DNA of 64,000 nucleotides from Enterocloster clostridioformis (GCF_020297485.1 NZ_JAIWZC010000002.1:372001-436000), one strand, 5' to 3'. Numbered from the stretch's first letter, positions 1 through 9,975 are shown. A program made the numbers and translations. Notes: a model not told the origin generated them from the letters alone.

Positions 1-506
1 GCCGCTGCGCGGTTGCCGACTCCTGTTCCATATCCCTTGACCGCCGCATGACAGCAGGCGAGACCTGGGAGAGCTGCTTAGACGAGATTCGCGCCCTTCC
101 CGCAGTTAAGAAGTATGGCGATGATGTTACCGTATCCATGTATGAGTATTCCCGTCCTTCCTATAAGGGCCTTACATATCCAATCGAGTGCTACTTCCCA
201 ACCTGGGTTATCCCGGAGGACCACAAAGTTACCAAGTCCCTGGAAGAAGCTTATAAGAATCTGTTCGGCGACGAGCGTATCGGTGCCCACGCTACGGTAG
301 AGATGAGAAAGGCACGTCCTCTTACCGATAAGTGGACCTTCTCCACCAACGGCGTTTCCATCATGGGACGCAACGGCATTCCTTGCATCGGTTTTGGTCC
401 CGGCGCTGAGGCCCAGGCTCATGCTCCCAACGAGATTACCTGGAAGCAGGATTTAGTTACCTGCGCAGCTGTTTATGCTGCTCTGCCCAGCGTTTACTGC
501 AAGTAA
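1..506 (+). CDS. ygeY: YgeY-type M20 peptidase/hydrolase, C-terminal part
   Basis: The frame is open from the window edge to the TAA at 504-506, so this is the 3' end of a gene that starts outside. The visible C-terminal residues show the M20 metallohydrolase dimer and C-terminal lobe, with the conserved stretch [13 protein letters not shown] and a late GFGPGAE...HAPNE segment; the His in HAPNE is the family's usual metal ligand near the C-terminus. YgeY is a zinc amidohydrolase-like enzyme linked to selenium-dependent purine breakdown. The next genes (ygeW, carbamate kinase, NCS2 permease) are its usual partners, which strengthens the call. An internal ATG at 48 is not the true start, because homologous sequence continues upstream of it in the same frame. 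Confidence 0.88.
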   Translation, partial: RCAVADSCSISLDRRMTAGETWESCLDEIRALPAVKKYGDDVTVSMYEYSRPSYKGLTYPIECYFPTWVIPEDHKVTKSLEEAYKNLFGDERIGAHATVEMRKARPLTDKWTFSTNGVSIMGRNGIPCIGFGPGAEAQAHAPNEITWKQDLVTCAAVYAALPSVYCK

Positions 507-556
507 TTATACTGCATGTAATTTTACTGCATGTAATATTGCTACAGGTAATTGCT
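497..556 (+). repeat. Four 15-bp tandem repeats overlapping the ygeY stop
   Basis: Four consecutive 15-bp units begin with CTGC or CTAC and contain GTAAT. The first unit includes the last codons and stop of ygeY, so the array looks as if it grew from the gene end. No function is evident. Confidence 0.7.
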
Positions 557-662
557 TTCATTCGTTTATTGTCCGCAGGGTGTTTTCCCGGCTGCCATTC
601 AGTTGTGGCGCGGCCCGCTGGTTCCGGTGCCATCCTTTTGGCCTGAGGGGCGGCCGGGAAGC

Positions 663-685
663 ATAGGGCATACGCCCTATTTTTC
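663..685 (+). terminator. Rho-independent terminator between ygeY and ygeW
   Basis: A perfect 7-bp stem ATAGGGC/GCCCTAT closes a 4-nt loop and is followed directly by a run of T. It ends transcription from ygeY. The rest of 557-875 has no gene I can support and presumably holds the ygeW promoter. Confidence 0.7.
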
Positions 686-875
686 GCACTGCTCATTCGT
701 ATGCCGTTTTCCATGAAGTCCAAATGACCTGTTTGGTTTCGGCGGCTTATGCTGAAGGCCGCCGGAACGGCTCAGGCCCACTTACATTCATGAAGGAACG
801 GATATCCCTTTTATTTTGTAACTTCCAACAACGATACCCAAATTAAAAATTAAACATATTAAAGGAGTCAATCAA

Positions 876-2069
876 ATGAAAACATTACAGGATTACATTG
901 ATAAGTTAAACAGCCTCAACTTCAAGGAAATGTACGAGAACGATTTCTTCCTGACCTGGGAAAAGACAGACGAGGAACTGGAAGCTGTATGGACCGTTGC
1001 TGACGCTCTCCGCTTCATGAGAGAGAACAACATCTCCACAAAGGTATTTGAGAGCGGCCTTGGCATCTCCTTATTCCGTGACAACTCCACCCGTACACGT
1101 TTCTCCTTTGCTTCTGCCTGCAACCTGTTAGGTCTGGAAGTTCAGGATTTGGACGAGGGTAAGAGCCAGGTTGCTCACGGCGAGACGGTTCGTGAGACAG
1201 CTAACATGATTTCCTTCATGGCTGACGTTATCGGTATCCGCGATGACATGTACATCGGCAAGGGCAATGCTTACATGCACGAAGTTGTTGACGCTGTTAC
1301 ACAGGGCCACAAGGACGGCATTCTGGAGCAGAAGCCAACCCTGGTTAACTTACAGTGTGACATCGACCACCCGACACAGTGTATGGCTGATATGCTGCAC
1401 ATCATCCATGAGTTCGGCGGCGTAGAGAACTTAAAGGGCAAGAAGTTAGCCATGACATGGGCTTACTCTCCTTCCTACGGCAAGCCTCTCTCCGTTCCTC
1501 AGGGTGTTGTGGGCCTGATGACACGTATGGGTATGGAAGTTGTTCTGGCTCATCCGGAAGGCTATGAAATCATGCCGGAGGTTGAGGAAGTTGCCAGAAA
1601 GAACGCTGAAAAGACCGGCGGTTCCTTCCGTGTATCCCATGACATGGCTGACGCGTTCAAGGATGCCGACATCGTATATCCAAAGAGCTGGGCTCCATTT
1701 GCAGCTATGGAAAAGAGAACCAACCTGTACGCAGAAGGCGACCACGAGGGCATCAAGGCTCTGGAGAAAGAACTTCTTGCTCAGAACGCAGAGCACAAAG
1801 ACTGGTGCTGTACTGAGGAACTGATGAAGACCACCAAGGACGGCAAGGCTCTGTACCTGCACTGCTTACCTGCTGACATCAACGATGTAAGCTGCAAGGA
1901 CGGCGAGGTTGAGGCAACTGTATTTGACCGCTACCGCGATCCTCTGTACAAAGAAGCAAGCTACAAGCCATATGTTATCGCCGCCATGATTATGCTGGCT
2001 AAGTTCGCTGACCCGGCTGACGTTTTAAAGAGGCTGGAAGAAAAAGGAACTCCCAGGGTATTCAAATAA
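876..2069 (+). CDS. ygeW: Knotted carbamoyltransferase YgeW
   Basis: The 397-aa product is a member of the aspartate/ornithine carbamoyltransferase superfamily. It has the carbamoyl-phosphate loop DNSTRTRFSF near residue 70, the HPTQCMADM motif near residue 165 and the HCLPADI segment near residue 328, all in the expected order. YgeW is a knotted transcarbamylase found in purine-degradation clusters and proposed to act on a ureido intermediate; its true substrate is not settled. The start is supported by AAAGGAG at the right spacing. It is followed by a terminator and then carbamate kinase, which would convert carbamoyl phosphate to ATP. Length is normal for the family. Confidence 0.93.
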   Translation: MKTLQDYIDKLNSLNFKEMYENDFFLTWEKTDEELEAVWTVADALRFMRENNISTKVFESGLGISLFRDNSTRTRFSFASACNLLGLEVQDLDEGKSQVAHGETVRETANMISFMADVIGIRDDMYIGKGNAYMHEVVDAVTQGHKDGILEQKPTLVNLQCDIDHPTQCMADMLHIIHEFGGVENLKGKKLAMTWAYSPSYGKPLSVPQGVVGLMTRMGMEVVLAHPEGYEIMPEVEEVARKNAEKTGGSFRVSHDMADAFKDADIVYPKSWAPFAAMEKRTNLYAEGDHEGIKALEKELLAQNAEHKDWCCTEELMKTTKDGKALYLHCLPADINDVSCKDGEVEATVFDRYRDPLYKEASYKPYVIAAMIMLAKFADPADVLKRLEEKGTPRVFK

Positions 2070-2098
2070 ATCATTCATCTTACCATGTAATACAATGT

Positions 2099-2132
2099 AA
2101 GGGCTGCCGGACTGAGTCCTGCAGCCCTTTTT
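2099..2132 (+). terminator. Terminator after ygeW
   Basis: An 8-bp stem AGGGCTGC/GCAGCCCT is followed by TTTT. It separates ygeW from carbamate kinase, so the two may be expressed to different levels or by partial read-through. Confidence 0.8.
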
Positions 2133-2198
2133 GTCTCAAATTATGCAAAAACTTGGCGGGATACCCTCATATCCTGCCCTATAAAGGGGAAAATCACT

Positions 2199-3149
2199 AT
2201 GGAAAACAAGAAAAAACGTATTGTCATCGCCCTTGGCGGCAATGCACTGGGCAATACCCTTCCTGAGCAGATGAAAGCTGTCAAGATTACAGCCAAGGCC
2301 ATCGTAGACCTTATCGAGGAAGGCTGCGAGGTTATCGTAGCCCACGGAAACGGCCCTCAGGTGGGCATGATCAACAATGCAATGGCCGCGCTGAGCCGCG
2401 AGGACGCAAACCAGCCCAACACCCCGCTCTCCGTCTGTGTGGCCATGAGCCAGGCCTATATCGGCTACGACCTGCAGAACGCATTAAGAGAGGAACTCTA
2501 TAACCGTGAAATGTATGATATTCCGGTTGCAACCATGATTACACAGGTCCGTGTGGATGCAGACGATCCTGCGTTTGAAGCTCCTTCCAAGCCAATCGGC
2601 CATTTCATGACAGAAGAACAGGCCAGGATTGCCGAAGAAAAGTATGGTTACATCATGAAGGAGGATTCCGGACGGGGTTTCCGCCGCGTGGTGGCATCTC
2701 CAAAGCCTGCTGAAATCGTTGAAATCGGCGCTATCCGCTCCCTGGTAGACTCAGGACAGCTGGTAATCGCCTGCGGCGGCGGCGGTATCCCGGTTACCCG
2801 TCAGGGAAACCACTTAAAGGGCGCAAGCGCCGTAATCGACAAGGACTTCGCAAGTGAACTGTTAGCTGAGAATCTGAACGCTGATTTCCTGATTATTCTC
2901 ACTGCAGTTGAAAAGGTTGCTATTAACTTCGGAAAGCCGGAAGAAAAGTGGCTGGATGACCTGGACACAGAAGAAGCAAGACAGTATATCAAAGAGGGAC
3001 ATTTTGCCCCTGGTTCCATGCTTCCCAAAGTTCAGGCTGCTGTTAAATTTGCTGAATCAAAACCAGGACGCACTGCTCTCATTACGCTGTTGGAAAAAGC
3101 AAAAGACGGTATCCAGGGCAAAACCGGTACTCATATCCATTTAGCGTAA
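2199..3149 (+). CDS. arcC: Carbamate kinase
   Basis: The 316-aa product is full length for carbamate kinase (ATP + carbamate from carbamoyl phosphate + ADP). Motifs include the N-terminal GGNALG nucleotide loop, AHGNGPQVG near residue 48, and the CGGGGIPV segment near residue 187. GGGGAAAATCACT precedes the ATG. In this setting it is the energy-yielding last step of purine or ureide breakdown (YqeA-like) and not part of an arginine deiminase operon, since no arcA or arcB is nearby. The NCS2 permease starts 16 nt after its stop, so these two are one transcription unit. Confidence 0.95.
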   Translation: MENKKKRIVIALGGNALGNTLPEQMKAVKITAKAIVDLIEEGCEVIVAHGNGPQVGMINNAMAALSREDANQPNTPLSVCVAMSQAYIGYDLQNALREELYNREMYDIPVATMITQVRVDADDPAFEAPSKPIGHFMTEEQARIAEEKYGYIMKEDSGRGFRRVVASPKPAEIVEIGAIRSLVDSGQLVIACGGGGIPVTRQGNHLKGASAVIDKDFASELLAENLNADFLIILTAVEKVAINFGKPEEKWLDDLDTEEARQYIKEGHFAPGSMLPKVQAAVKFAESKPGRTALITLLEKAKDGIQGKTGTHIHLA

Positions 3150-3164
3150 AGGAGGCAATGAAAT

Positions 3165-4511
3165 ATGAATACAGACAATACAGTGAAACAGCGCGCATCC
3201 CTGTTTGATTTGGATGGTGTGCCAAAAATGAGCCAGGCAATTCCCCTGGCCCTGCAGCACGTAGTAGCCATGATTGTGGGCTGTGTAACGCCGGCCATCA
3301 TAATTTCCGGAGCAGCAGGCATTGACACGGCAGACCGGGTTTTGCTGATTCAGGCTTCCCTGGTGGTATCCGCCCTGGCCACCCTGCTGCAGCTCTTCCC
3401 CTTAGGCAATAAGAACGGTTTCCATCTGGGCTCCGGCCTTCCTGTTATCCTGGGCGTAAGCTTTGCCTACGTCCCCAGTATGCAGGCCATTGCGGAGCAG
3501 TCCGGCATCCCGGCCATACTGGGAGCACAGATTGCAGGCGGCGTCTGCGCCATTCTCGTAGGCCTTACCATCAAGAAAATACGAAAGTTCTTCCCGCCTC
3601 TGATTGCAGGCACGGTTGTGTTCACCATCGGTCTGTCCCTCTACCCCACTGCCATCAACTACATGGCAGGCGGCGCGGGCCAGCCCACCTACGGCGCATG
3701 GCAGAACTGGGTGGTTGCCATCTTCACTCTGGTGATAGTCACTGTGCTGAACCATTTTGCCAAGGGATTCCTGAAACTGGCGTCCATCCTTATAGGCATG
3801 ATTGCAGGCTATATCTTCTCCATGTTCTTTGGCATGGTAAGCTTCGGCAATGTGGCTGAATCCGGCATGTTCCAGCTTCCCCAGGTCATGCATTTCGGCA
3901 TCAGCTTTGAGGCGTCTGCCTGCGTGGCCCTGGGACTGCTGTTTGTCATCAACTCCGTGCAGGCCATCGGTGACTTCTCTGCAACCACGGCAGGAGGCCT
4001 TGACCGCGAGCCCACCACAAATGAGCTTCACGGCGCTATCCTGGGCTATGGCTTCTCAAACATCATAGGTGCATTCCTGGGATGTCTGCCCACTGCCACC
4101 TACAGCCAGAACGTAGGTATCGTGGCTACCACCAAGGTTGTCAACCGTGTGACCTTAGGACTCTCCGCGCTGATTATACTGGTTGCCGGACTGTTCCCCA
4201 AATTCTCCGCCCTGCTGACCACCATTCCCTATGCGGTCTTAGGCGGCGCGACTGTATCTGTATTCGCTTCCATTGCCATGACCGGCATGAAACTGGTCAT
4301 GACGGAAGATATGAACTACCGCAATACCTCCATCGTGGGGCTTGCGGCTGCCCTGGGAATGGGCGTGTCACAGGCATCCGCCTCCCTGTCCGCATTCCCC
4401 ACATGGGTTACCACAATCTTCGGAAAATCTCCGGTTGTCATCGCTACCCTGGTGGCTATCCTGTTGAATGTCACACTTCCGAAGGATGCCGGAAAGGCTG
4501 AAAAGAATTAA
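3165..4511 (+). CDS. NCS2 family xanthine/uric acid permease
   Basis: The 448-aa hydrophobic protein has about 14 membrane segments and the NCS2 (nucleobase:cation symporter 2) pattern. The N-terminal LALQHVVAMIVG is diagnostic. The substrate-site region SVQAIGDFSATTAG near residue 265 carries the conserved acidic residue, and the NVGIVATTKV stretch near residue 313 corresponds to the conserved signature helix. Sequence and neighbours (ygeY, ygeW, carbamate kinase) point to xanthine or uric acid, not uracil, but substrate is inferred. SD AAGGAGG lies before the ATG, and a terminator follows. Confidence 0.92.
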   Translation: MNTDNTVKQRASLFDLDGVPKMSQAIPLALQHVVAMIVGCVTPAIIISGAAGIDTADRVLLIQASLVVSALATLLQLFPLGNKNGFHLGSGLPVILGVSFAYVPSMQAIAEQSGIPAILGAQIAGGVCAILVGLTIKKIRKFFPPLIAGTVVFTIGLSLYPTAINYMAGGAGQPTYGAWQNWVVAIFTLVIVTVLNHFAKGFLKLASILIGMIAGYIFSMFFGMVSFGNVAESGMFQLPQVMHFGISFEASACVALGLLFVINSVQAIGDFSATTAGGLDREPTTNELHGAILGYGFSNIIGAFLGCLPTATYSQNVGIVATTKVVNRVTLGLSALIILVAGLFPKFSALLTTIPYAVLGGATVSVFASIAMTGMKLVMTEDMNYRNTSIVGLAAALGMGVSQASASLSAFPTWVTTIFGKSPVVIATLVAILLNVTLPKDAGKAEKN

Positions 4512-4535
4512 TCCTATTATTGTAATGGTGTAGAT

Positions 4536-4573
4536 GGAAAACGGACTGTCCCTGGAGGGGCGGTCCGTTTTTC
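4536..4573 (+). terminator. Terminator ending the purine cluster
   Basis: Stem AAACGGACTG/CGGTCCGTTT with a TTTT tail lies directly after the permease. Bases 4574-4717 beyond it show no gene. Confidence 0.85.
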
Positions 4574-4717
4574 GGATTGCGGTGGATGAAGAAGTATAAC
4601 TTCTTAAATATAGTTTTCACTATATCTATTTAATTGTGTAATTGCCATATTTAAAATATCAACACAATCTCCTGTTCCGGCACAGACACAGCAATTCCTG
4701 ACACTATAACCTTCTAT

Positions 4718-6985
4718 CTAATCCCCGCCCCCAAAAGGCCCATCCTGATTTTCCATCAGCAGATGTTCAAAATCCTCCTGAGGCATGGGCTTTGCGAAAA
4801 CATATCCCTGGATCACATTGCAGCCGCCTTTCTGAGGAATTCAACGGTGTCCATATCCTCCACGCCCTCTGCAATGGTCTTTATATTCAGCTCCCTGGCC
4901 ATATTGATAACATTGGACACGACAATGCGTTCGCGCCGGATATCCCAGCTCTTGTGGAAGAATAGGATATCCAGCTTCAGCACATCGATTGGCAGATTCT
5001 TTAACAGGTTAAGGGAACTGTAACCCGAACCAAAATCATCCAGAGAACAGATAAACCCGCGCGCATTAAGATTGACCACCAGCTCTGCAAATAATTCCGT
5101 GTCAGCAGCCAGTATACTCTCCGTAAACTCCAGCTCCAGGACGCCGTCCGGTACAGAATATTTATCCTTGATATCCGTATAAAAATCCACAAAATCATTC
5201 TGGAACAGACCGGCTTTTGAAACGTTGACCGCCAGGCTCACAGGACTCCCGCCCCGTTCCAGGTGAATCCTGTACCAACGGCATGCATGTTCAAACATAT
5301 AGCGGTCCAGTTTCACAATAAGCTCGCTTTTTTCAAATAACGGAATGAAATTTCCCGGCAGTATCATCCCCCTGCCCGGACTGAGCCAGCGGGCCAGCAC
5401 CTCTGCCCCGGTAATCCTGTTACCGTTCTGAATATCTATCTTAGGCTGCATATAGAGCTTGAACTCATCATCTGCCATGGCTGCCTCTGCCTCAGCCTCC
5501 AGGGCGGAATCCTCTAACATACGCCTGCGGATGCTGTCGTCATAGAACACGTAGGAGCTTTCCGGTCTTTCCTTTGCAATCTTATGGGCCATATTGGCAT
5601 AGTTCACCAGCACATCCAGAGACTGCTTCCCATCACCCGGCCGGAACCGGTAAACGCCCACAGGAATCTCCATGAAGGGCTGTTCATCCATGCCCGAGTT
5701 TCTCATATATTCCTTAATCTGGCACAGACCTCTGTCCAGTACCCGCGTATCCACACACCGGGTAATACCGGCAAAGCTATCAGCCGCTATGCGGCAGCTG
5801 ATACAGTCAGGGCCTTCCACCGTCCTTAGAAACTCTGCCACCAGCCTGAGAAGCCTGTCACCCTCCTCATACCCCAGCACATCATTAATCAGCCTGAAGT
5901 TCCTTAAATCGCCATACCAGAGCACATATGCGGTGAGCTCCGAACGGGTGAGCTCAGGACGGTTCAGAAATATCTCCGCTTCACGCTTAAAGCCCGCGAA
6001 ATTGCGCAGGCCTGTAAGAGAATCACTGTAAGCCAGTTTCATCAGCATCCTCTGGTTATTCACAGCCATCTTCCGCTGTCTGCTCATCAGCCATATAAAC
6101 AAACCGCAGGCCACCACAATGATGAGCATGATGCCCCATGCTGTCTGAATATAACTGGAACGCAGCACATCCACAGGAACCATACTCACCTGATACCACT
6201 GTCCCTCAATAATGGGAAGGATCACCAGTATCTGCCTGATTCCCTGCCTGTCCGTAAGCACGAAATCCCCCCTGCCCCTGCCCGTGCCTCCTATGGCCTC
6301 TGCAATCCTCGCTTTATTATCAGGAAGGATGTCTCCCTCATATGTCTTAATGGTCTTAAGCACATAATTGCCGTTTACATCCAGGATATTGGAGTAACCA
6401 GCCCCTTTAAGAACCGGTGCATCAATGATTTCCCTCAGTACGGCAGCCGAATGGACCGCACAGAGTATGCCTCTGACATCGCCGCTGCTGTCGTTGATTC
6501 TGACGCCAAAATAGTTTATATATCCACTTGCATCCTGTTGGTCCGCAAATGTGTTGGATATGCTTTTTCCGCCCTGTAAAGCCCGCTCAAAAAATTCCAT
6601 TCCTTTCAGATTAACCTATTGGGCATTACCTTCCATATTCCACCATACGGGCATTACCGTTAATATCCGCGTATCCCATACGGATAAAGGCATTTTCCTT
6701 ATTTATATCTTTTAATATGGTCATGATCTGGCTCTCATCCAGCGTTGCCAGCTCCCTAAGACTTACAGCCAGTCCCTCCAGCGTCTGCCAGTCTCCCTCA
6801 ATCTGTTTTAAAATGGATGTCCTGGTTTGATTGGCAGCATCATACAGGTATGCTACGTTCTCTTTCTGGCTTTTCAGAATCATCTGAACAAGAAAAATAA
6901 TGCTTCTGGCTATAAAACATAAACAAAGTATGATAGGAAGCAGCGTATCCCTGCGGCTCTTTCCTCTGCCATCTGCAGATGTCAT
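4718..6985 (-). pseudogene. Broken membrane sensor GGDEF/EAL protein
   Basis: Read from 6985 leftward, the pieces form one signalling protein: an N-terminal membrane helix, an extracellular Cache-like sensor, a second membrane helix, a degenerate GGDEF domain (the signature reads ADSFAG) and an EAL phosphodiesterase domain with EVLARW and DDFGSGYSS. Two lesions break it. Near 6600-6626 the frame ends at TAA, and the +1 frame leading to MEFFERAL carries TAG. Near 4826 one missing G makes the frame end early, although the expected EAL tail CNVIQGYVFAKPMP is intact in the next frame and runs to a TAG at 4718. If intact it would hydrolyse c-di-GMP. As written it is a pseudogene; indel errors are the alternative. 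Confidence 0.8.
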
Positions 6986-7093
6986 CTCATAGTACCCCTG
7001 TCTTATTTGGACTCTAAAATAATAATAATATATTTAGAACAATCATTTAATAGATTTCCAATTATCTCTTTAGGATTTCTTATATGCCGGTAT

Positions 7094-7114
7094 AGCCCGT
7101 AACTTCGGGCTTTT
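7094..7114. other. Candidate left ICE attachment site
   Basis: On the - strand the sequence reads AAAAGCCCG then an A, ending TACGGGC. It matches 54450-54470 at 16 of 21 positions, including an exact 9-bp AAAAGCCCG. Just inside each copy lies a pair of GTAGTA motifs (7179-7200 left, 54408-54427 right), as expected for integrase arm sites. The site overlaps a hairpin (GCCGG...CCGGC). The boundary is inferred. Confidence 0.45.
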
Positions 7115-7215
7115 CCGGCACTTTTCCTATCGGAAGAACCTCACAAACATTCTTATTACCCCTCATGTTTCCGCTCTCAAACGTAGTACAAACAGTAGTA
7201 CATATTTTGCGTATC

Positions 7216-8493
7216 CTATGCGGCTTGGGCCTCCTGGGCGCTCTCTGACGCAGGCTGCGCATGGACTGCTGCGGTGGTCTGTGCCTGGGCTTGCAGCCGT
7301 TCCATTTCCTCCTGTGCGGAATGGGATGTGGCGTGGGCATAATAGTTCAACGTCATAACGATATTGGCATGCCCCATAATGTACTGCAATGCCTTGGGGT
7401 TCATGCCTGCGTTTGCCATTCTGGTACAGAATGTATGCCGCATGGTGTGCGGCGTCATGACCTCCGGCAGCGGTTCCTTATGGCATTTGTTGAACTTCTT
7501 GGCAAGGCCCTGAAACATGGCATCATAGTGGACAGCCGCTTTCGGCAGCCCGTCCCGGTTTAAGAACAGGAAGCCCTTATATCCGTCCACCACAACGCCT
7601 TTGCCGTTCTTTCGCCCGTGCAGCACGCGCTGAAATGCCTTGTAGGCGGCTGCGCTCATAGGCACTTGACGATAGCCGCTGTCGGTCTTTGGCGCTTCGA
7701 TGTAGTAGCCGTCCTCGGTGCTTCTCAAAAGCTGGTGGTCTACATTCACAAAGCGCTTTTCAAAATTCAGGTCGGCAGGTGTCAGGCCGCAGAGTTCGGA
7801 AACACGAAGCCCGGTTTCCAGCAGGATCAATACCTCGTCATAATACTTGGCATAAACGGGGTCACTCTGCATGAAGTCCAAAAGCTCCTTTTCCTGTTCA
7901 GGGGTAAGCGGCACCTTTGGTACGGTATCGTCGTTGATAACCTCATTGATCTGGAAGTCAAAGGGGTTCTTGCGGAGGCAATCGTCCTGTACGGCCATGT
8001 AAAAAATGGCTTTCAGGGAACGCTTGCCGTTGCAGATGGTGTGATAGGCCACACCCTTTTCCTGCATACGTAAAGCCCATTCTTTGGCGTCAGACAGCTT
8101 TACGCTGTCGATGCTGGCCCCTCCGATTTTATCCTCGGACAGAAGTTTCATTAACTGCTGGCGGCTCTTATGGGTTCCCCGCTTCACATTGCCCCTCTGC
8201 CGGATGTACTTTTCATAGAGCTGGCACACGGTCATTTTCTTGCCGATGGTGTCAATCCCATCGTCAAGGTCTTTTTGTATCTGCTTGATTTTCTCACGCA
8301 GGGAAAGATCCGAGCGTTTTCCGGCAGGGATTTTGTCCGTGGGGACTAACTTCCATGAGTACACAAACTTCGGTTCTCCAAAGGCATCCGTATATTTGTA
8401 GGTGTATCTTCCGTCTGTTCGCTGGCTCTCTCCAGATTTCAAAAGGCGGCCTTTGCTGTCCCGTCTTTTTTCATCTCGTTCTTTTTTTGACAT
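7216..8493 (-). CDS. int: Tn916-family tyrosine integrase of the ICE
   Basis: The product is about 425 aa from the ATG at 8493 (AAGGAG upstream); a longer frame to 8535 lacks a ribosome site. It has an N-terminal DNA-binding arm domain, a SAM-like core-binding domain and a C-terminal catalytic domain. Catalytic residues are visible: Arg in TGLRVSEL, HTMRHTF (HxxR) and GHANIVMTLNYY with the nucleophilic Tyr. It sits at the left end of the element with the excisionase gene immediately upstream, the standard Tn916/Tn1549 arrangement. It should catalyse integration and, with Xis, excision. The protein ends in an Ala/Gln-rich tail. Confidence 0.95.
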   Translation of the reverse strand: MSKKERDEKRRDSKGRLLKSGESQRTDGRYTYKYTDAFGEPKFVYSWKLVPTDKIPAGKRSDLSLREKIKQIQKDLDDGIDTIGKKMTVCQLYEKYIRQRGNVKRGTHKSRQQLMKLLSEDKIGGASIDSVKLSDAKEWALRMQEKGVAYHTICNGKRSLKAIFYMAVQDDCLRKNPFDFQINEVINDDTVPKVPLTPEQEKELLDFMQSDPVYAKYYDEVLILLETGLRVSELCGLTPADLNFEKRFVNVDHQLLRSTEDGYYIEAPKTDSGYRQVPMSAAAYKAFQRVLHGRKNGKGVVVDGYKGFLFLNRDGLPKAAVHYDAMFQGLAKKFNKCHKEPLPEVMTPHTMRHTFCTRMANAGMNPKALQYIMGHANIVMTLNYYAHATSHSAQEEMERLQAQAQTTAAVHAQPASESAQEAQAA

Positions 8494-8572
8494 TTCGTCA
8501 TGCTCCTTTCCATGACGGAAAGAGCCTTGACACACTCTAAGGGTATTATAGCATAGTCAAGGCTCTTTTTCA

Positions 8573-8776
8573 CTAGATTGTGTCCAGAGAATCAATGATT
8601 TTTTCAAACTTTTGCCGTTTGATCTGGATGCGGTCGCCGTTCAAAATCACCCAGCCAGCGGATGGGTTTTCCTCGGCAAGCCGCCGCAGCTTGTTTTCTC
8701 CAATGCGAAAATATTTCGACGCTTCCTCAATGGTAAGCGTATATTTTTCCCAAATAGGCACATCGTTATTACTCAT
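8573..8776 (-). CDS. xis: Excisionase
   Basis: This 67-aa basic protein has a winged-helix, MerR-like DNA-binding fold: [22 protein letters not shown] at residues 12-33, then a wing with GDRIQIKR. It is the size and type of Tn916/Tn1549 Xis and lies 79 nt upstream of int on the same strand. AAGGAGG precedes the ATG. It directs the integrase toward excision by binding and bending the element ends. The stop is TAG. Bases 8777-9204 upstream of it show no gene I can support; open frames there lack ribosome sites. Confidence 0.9.
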   Translation of the reverse strand: MSNNDVPIWEKYTLTIEEASKYFRIGENKLRRLAEENPSAGWVILNGDRIQIKRQKFEKIIDSLDTI

Positions 8777-9204
8777 AATCTTGCCTCCTTATGTTCAAAA
8801 AAAGGATTCTTGTAACTATAGGCAAAACACGGACGGCTGGCGGCCCAGCTCCACGGGACTTTCACCCCCGCGTGGTTCTCACACGGCCATACCCATTGCC
8901 TGCGACGCTTTTAACGCTCGGACTGTGGCTGTAAGGGAGTATCATTGTCCTGCCTGCACGTCGTCGCCCATAAGCAGCCACGCCTATGTGGCGGCTGGGT
9001 GGTGGTCGCTCCGCTGTTTTCGCAGAAACCAGCATCATGGCGCACCCGCCGTCCGGCTCGGTACAGACAGAATGTGTCCGTATGCCCTATGACGCACCGC
9101 CATTGTCCTGCGGGCGTATTTGTCAAGGTGCATCCATCAGCCACCAGGTCGGCGGAAATGCGGAAAGGGAGTTAGAAAACATTTCCGTTACCGTGGCCGG
9201 GCCG

Positions 9205-9444
9205 TTACTTCAAAGCAACGATGATGGAATGGATGAGCTTGAGTTCCAAACGGTGCTTCATATACTCGTCCACGCACACATAAGGGATGCCGTTGCTGTC
9301 GTACAAGGTGCGGGTGCAGAGCTTGTTTATGTAGCCTGCATAGTACCGTAGCACTTGTTCCATAGCCATTGCGTCCCCAGCGTGGGCAGCTTCCATCACC
9401 GAAAGGGGCAGAAGTTTTCTGCCGTTGAATGTGGGTTCCTTCAT
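9205..9444 (-). CDS. HTH_16 helix-turn-helix conjugative element protein
   Basis: This 79-aa protein has the layout of the HTH_16 family found in Tn916-like elements: a short N-terminal LPLSVMEAAHAGD helix, the AMEQVLRYYAGYINKL core, and a C-terminal DEYMKHRLELKLIHSII helix. Its start overlaps the sigma gene by 4 nt (ATGA), so they are translationally coupled. A paralogous pair, HTH_16 plus sigma, lies at 47842-48454 in the nested element. The role is regulatory by family; the target is unknown. Confidence 0.8.
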   Translation of the reverse strand: MKEPTFNGRKLLPLSVMEAAHAGDAMAMEQVLRYYAGYINKLCTRTLYDSNGIPYVCVDEYMKHRLELKLIHSIIVALK

Positions 9445-9883
9445 CCGCGTTTTCCTCCCTCTGGCATGAGCGCCATCAATTTCAAACGCAACTGTTTCAG
9501 GGTGCTTGTCCTGTGGCGCTGTACGGCGCTGCGGGACATTCCCATGAGGCTTCCGATTTCTCCGTCTGCCAAATCCAAAACACAGTGCAAAATCAAAATG
9601 CTTTGTTCTTGTTGTGGCAGGCTGGCGAATGCCTCGGCTACAAGCTCGTTGTCAATGAGCAAATCATATCCATGCGACGAAAAAACGTAGCTGTCGCTGG
9701 GGTAATAATCTACCGTGGAGAGCTTGTCCAATCCTGCTGTGTCAGGGCGTCCAGCGACTTTTCACGGTCGCGCTGCTGTCCCATCTCGCGCAGATAATCT
9801 TTGGCCTCATTGCGGAGTACCGCCTTGCAAAATGCGTCATAGCGGTGCCGCAGGATAAAGTTATTGCGGGGGATCGTATCCAT
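9441..9883 (-). pseudogene. ECF-like sigma-70 factor with 1-nt frameshift
   Basis: From the ATG at 9883 (AGGGGGTGA upstream) the frame encodes a region-2 helix (HRYDAFCKAVLRNEAKDYL) and continues to REKSLDALTQQD, then runs to TAG. The -1 frame continues with DKLSTVDYYPSDSYVF and a complete region-4 helix-turn-helix (ADGEIGSLMGMSRSAVQRHR). Restoring one T at the GATTGG near 9729 would join them into a roughly 145-aa sigma factor like the intact one at 48032-48454. In Tn916-type elements this gene activates excision and transfer functions, so its loss would matter. A TTG codon at the junction could allow a separate region-4 fragment to be made. Confidence 0.8.
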
Positions 9884-9944
9884 CTTCTCACCCCCTTTCT
9901 GTGGGTGATTTCGGTGGTTCTCTCCCTTTCCGCCAAAGTTACTT

Positions 9945-9975
9945 TTGAAAAGCCGCCAGCTACCCGCTAAACACC
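9945..9975 (-). promoter_or_regulatory. Motif shared upstream of both sigma/Mob leader regions
   Basis: TTTTGAAAAGCCGCCAGCTA plus CCCGCT here closely matches TTTGAAAAGCCGTCAGCTAC plus CCGCT at about 46905-46930 in the nested element; a shortened CTACCCGCTGG recurs near 46861. It lies 60-90 nt upstream of the sigma start and may be a promoter or operator region shared by the two elements. Function is inferred from position only. Confidence 0.35.

Noticed and set aside
8777..9204. Open frames of 70-170 codons on both strands between xis and the HTH_16 gene
   Set aside because: No ribosome sites, no recognisable motifs, and composition like out-of-frame sequence. Treated as non-coding.
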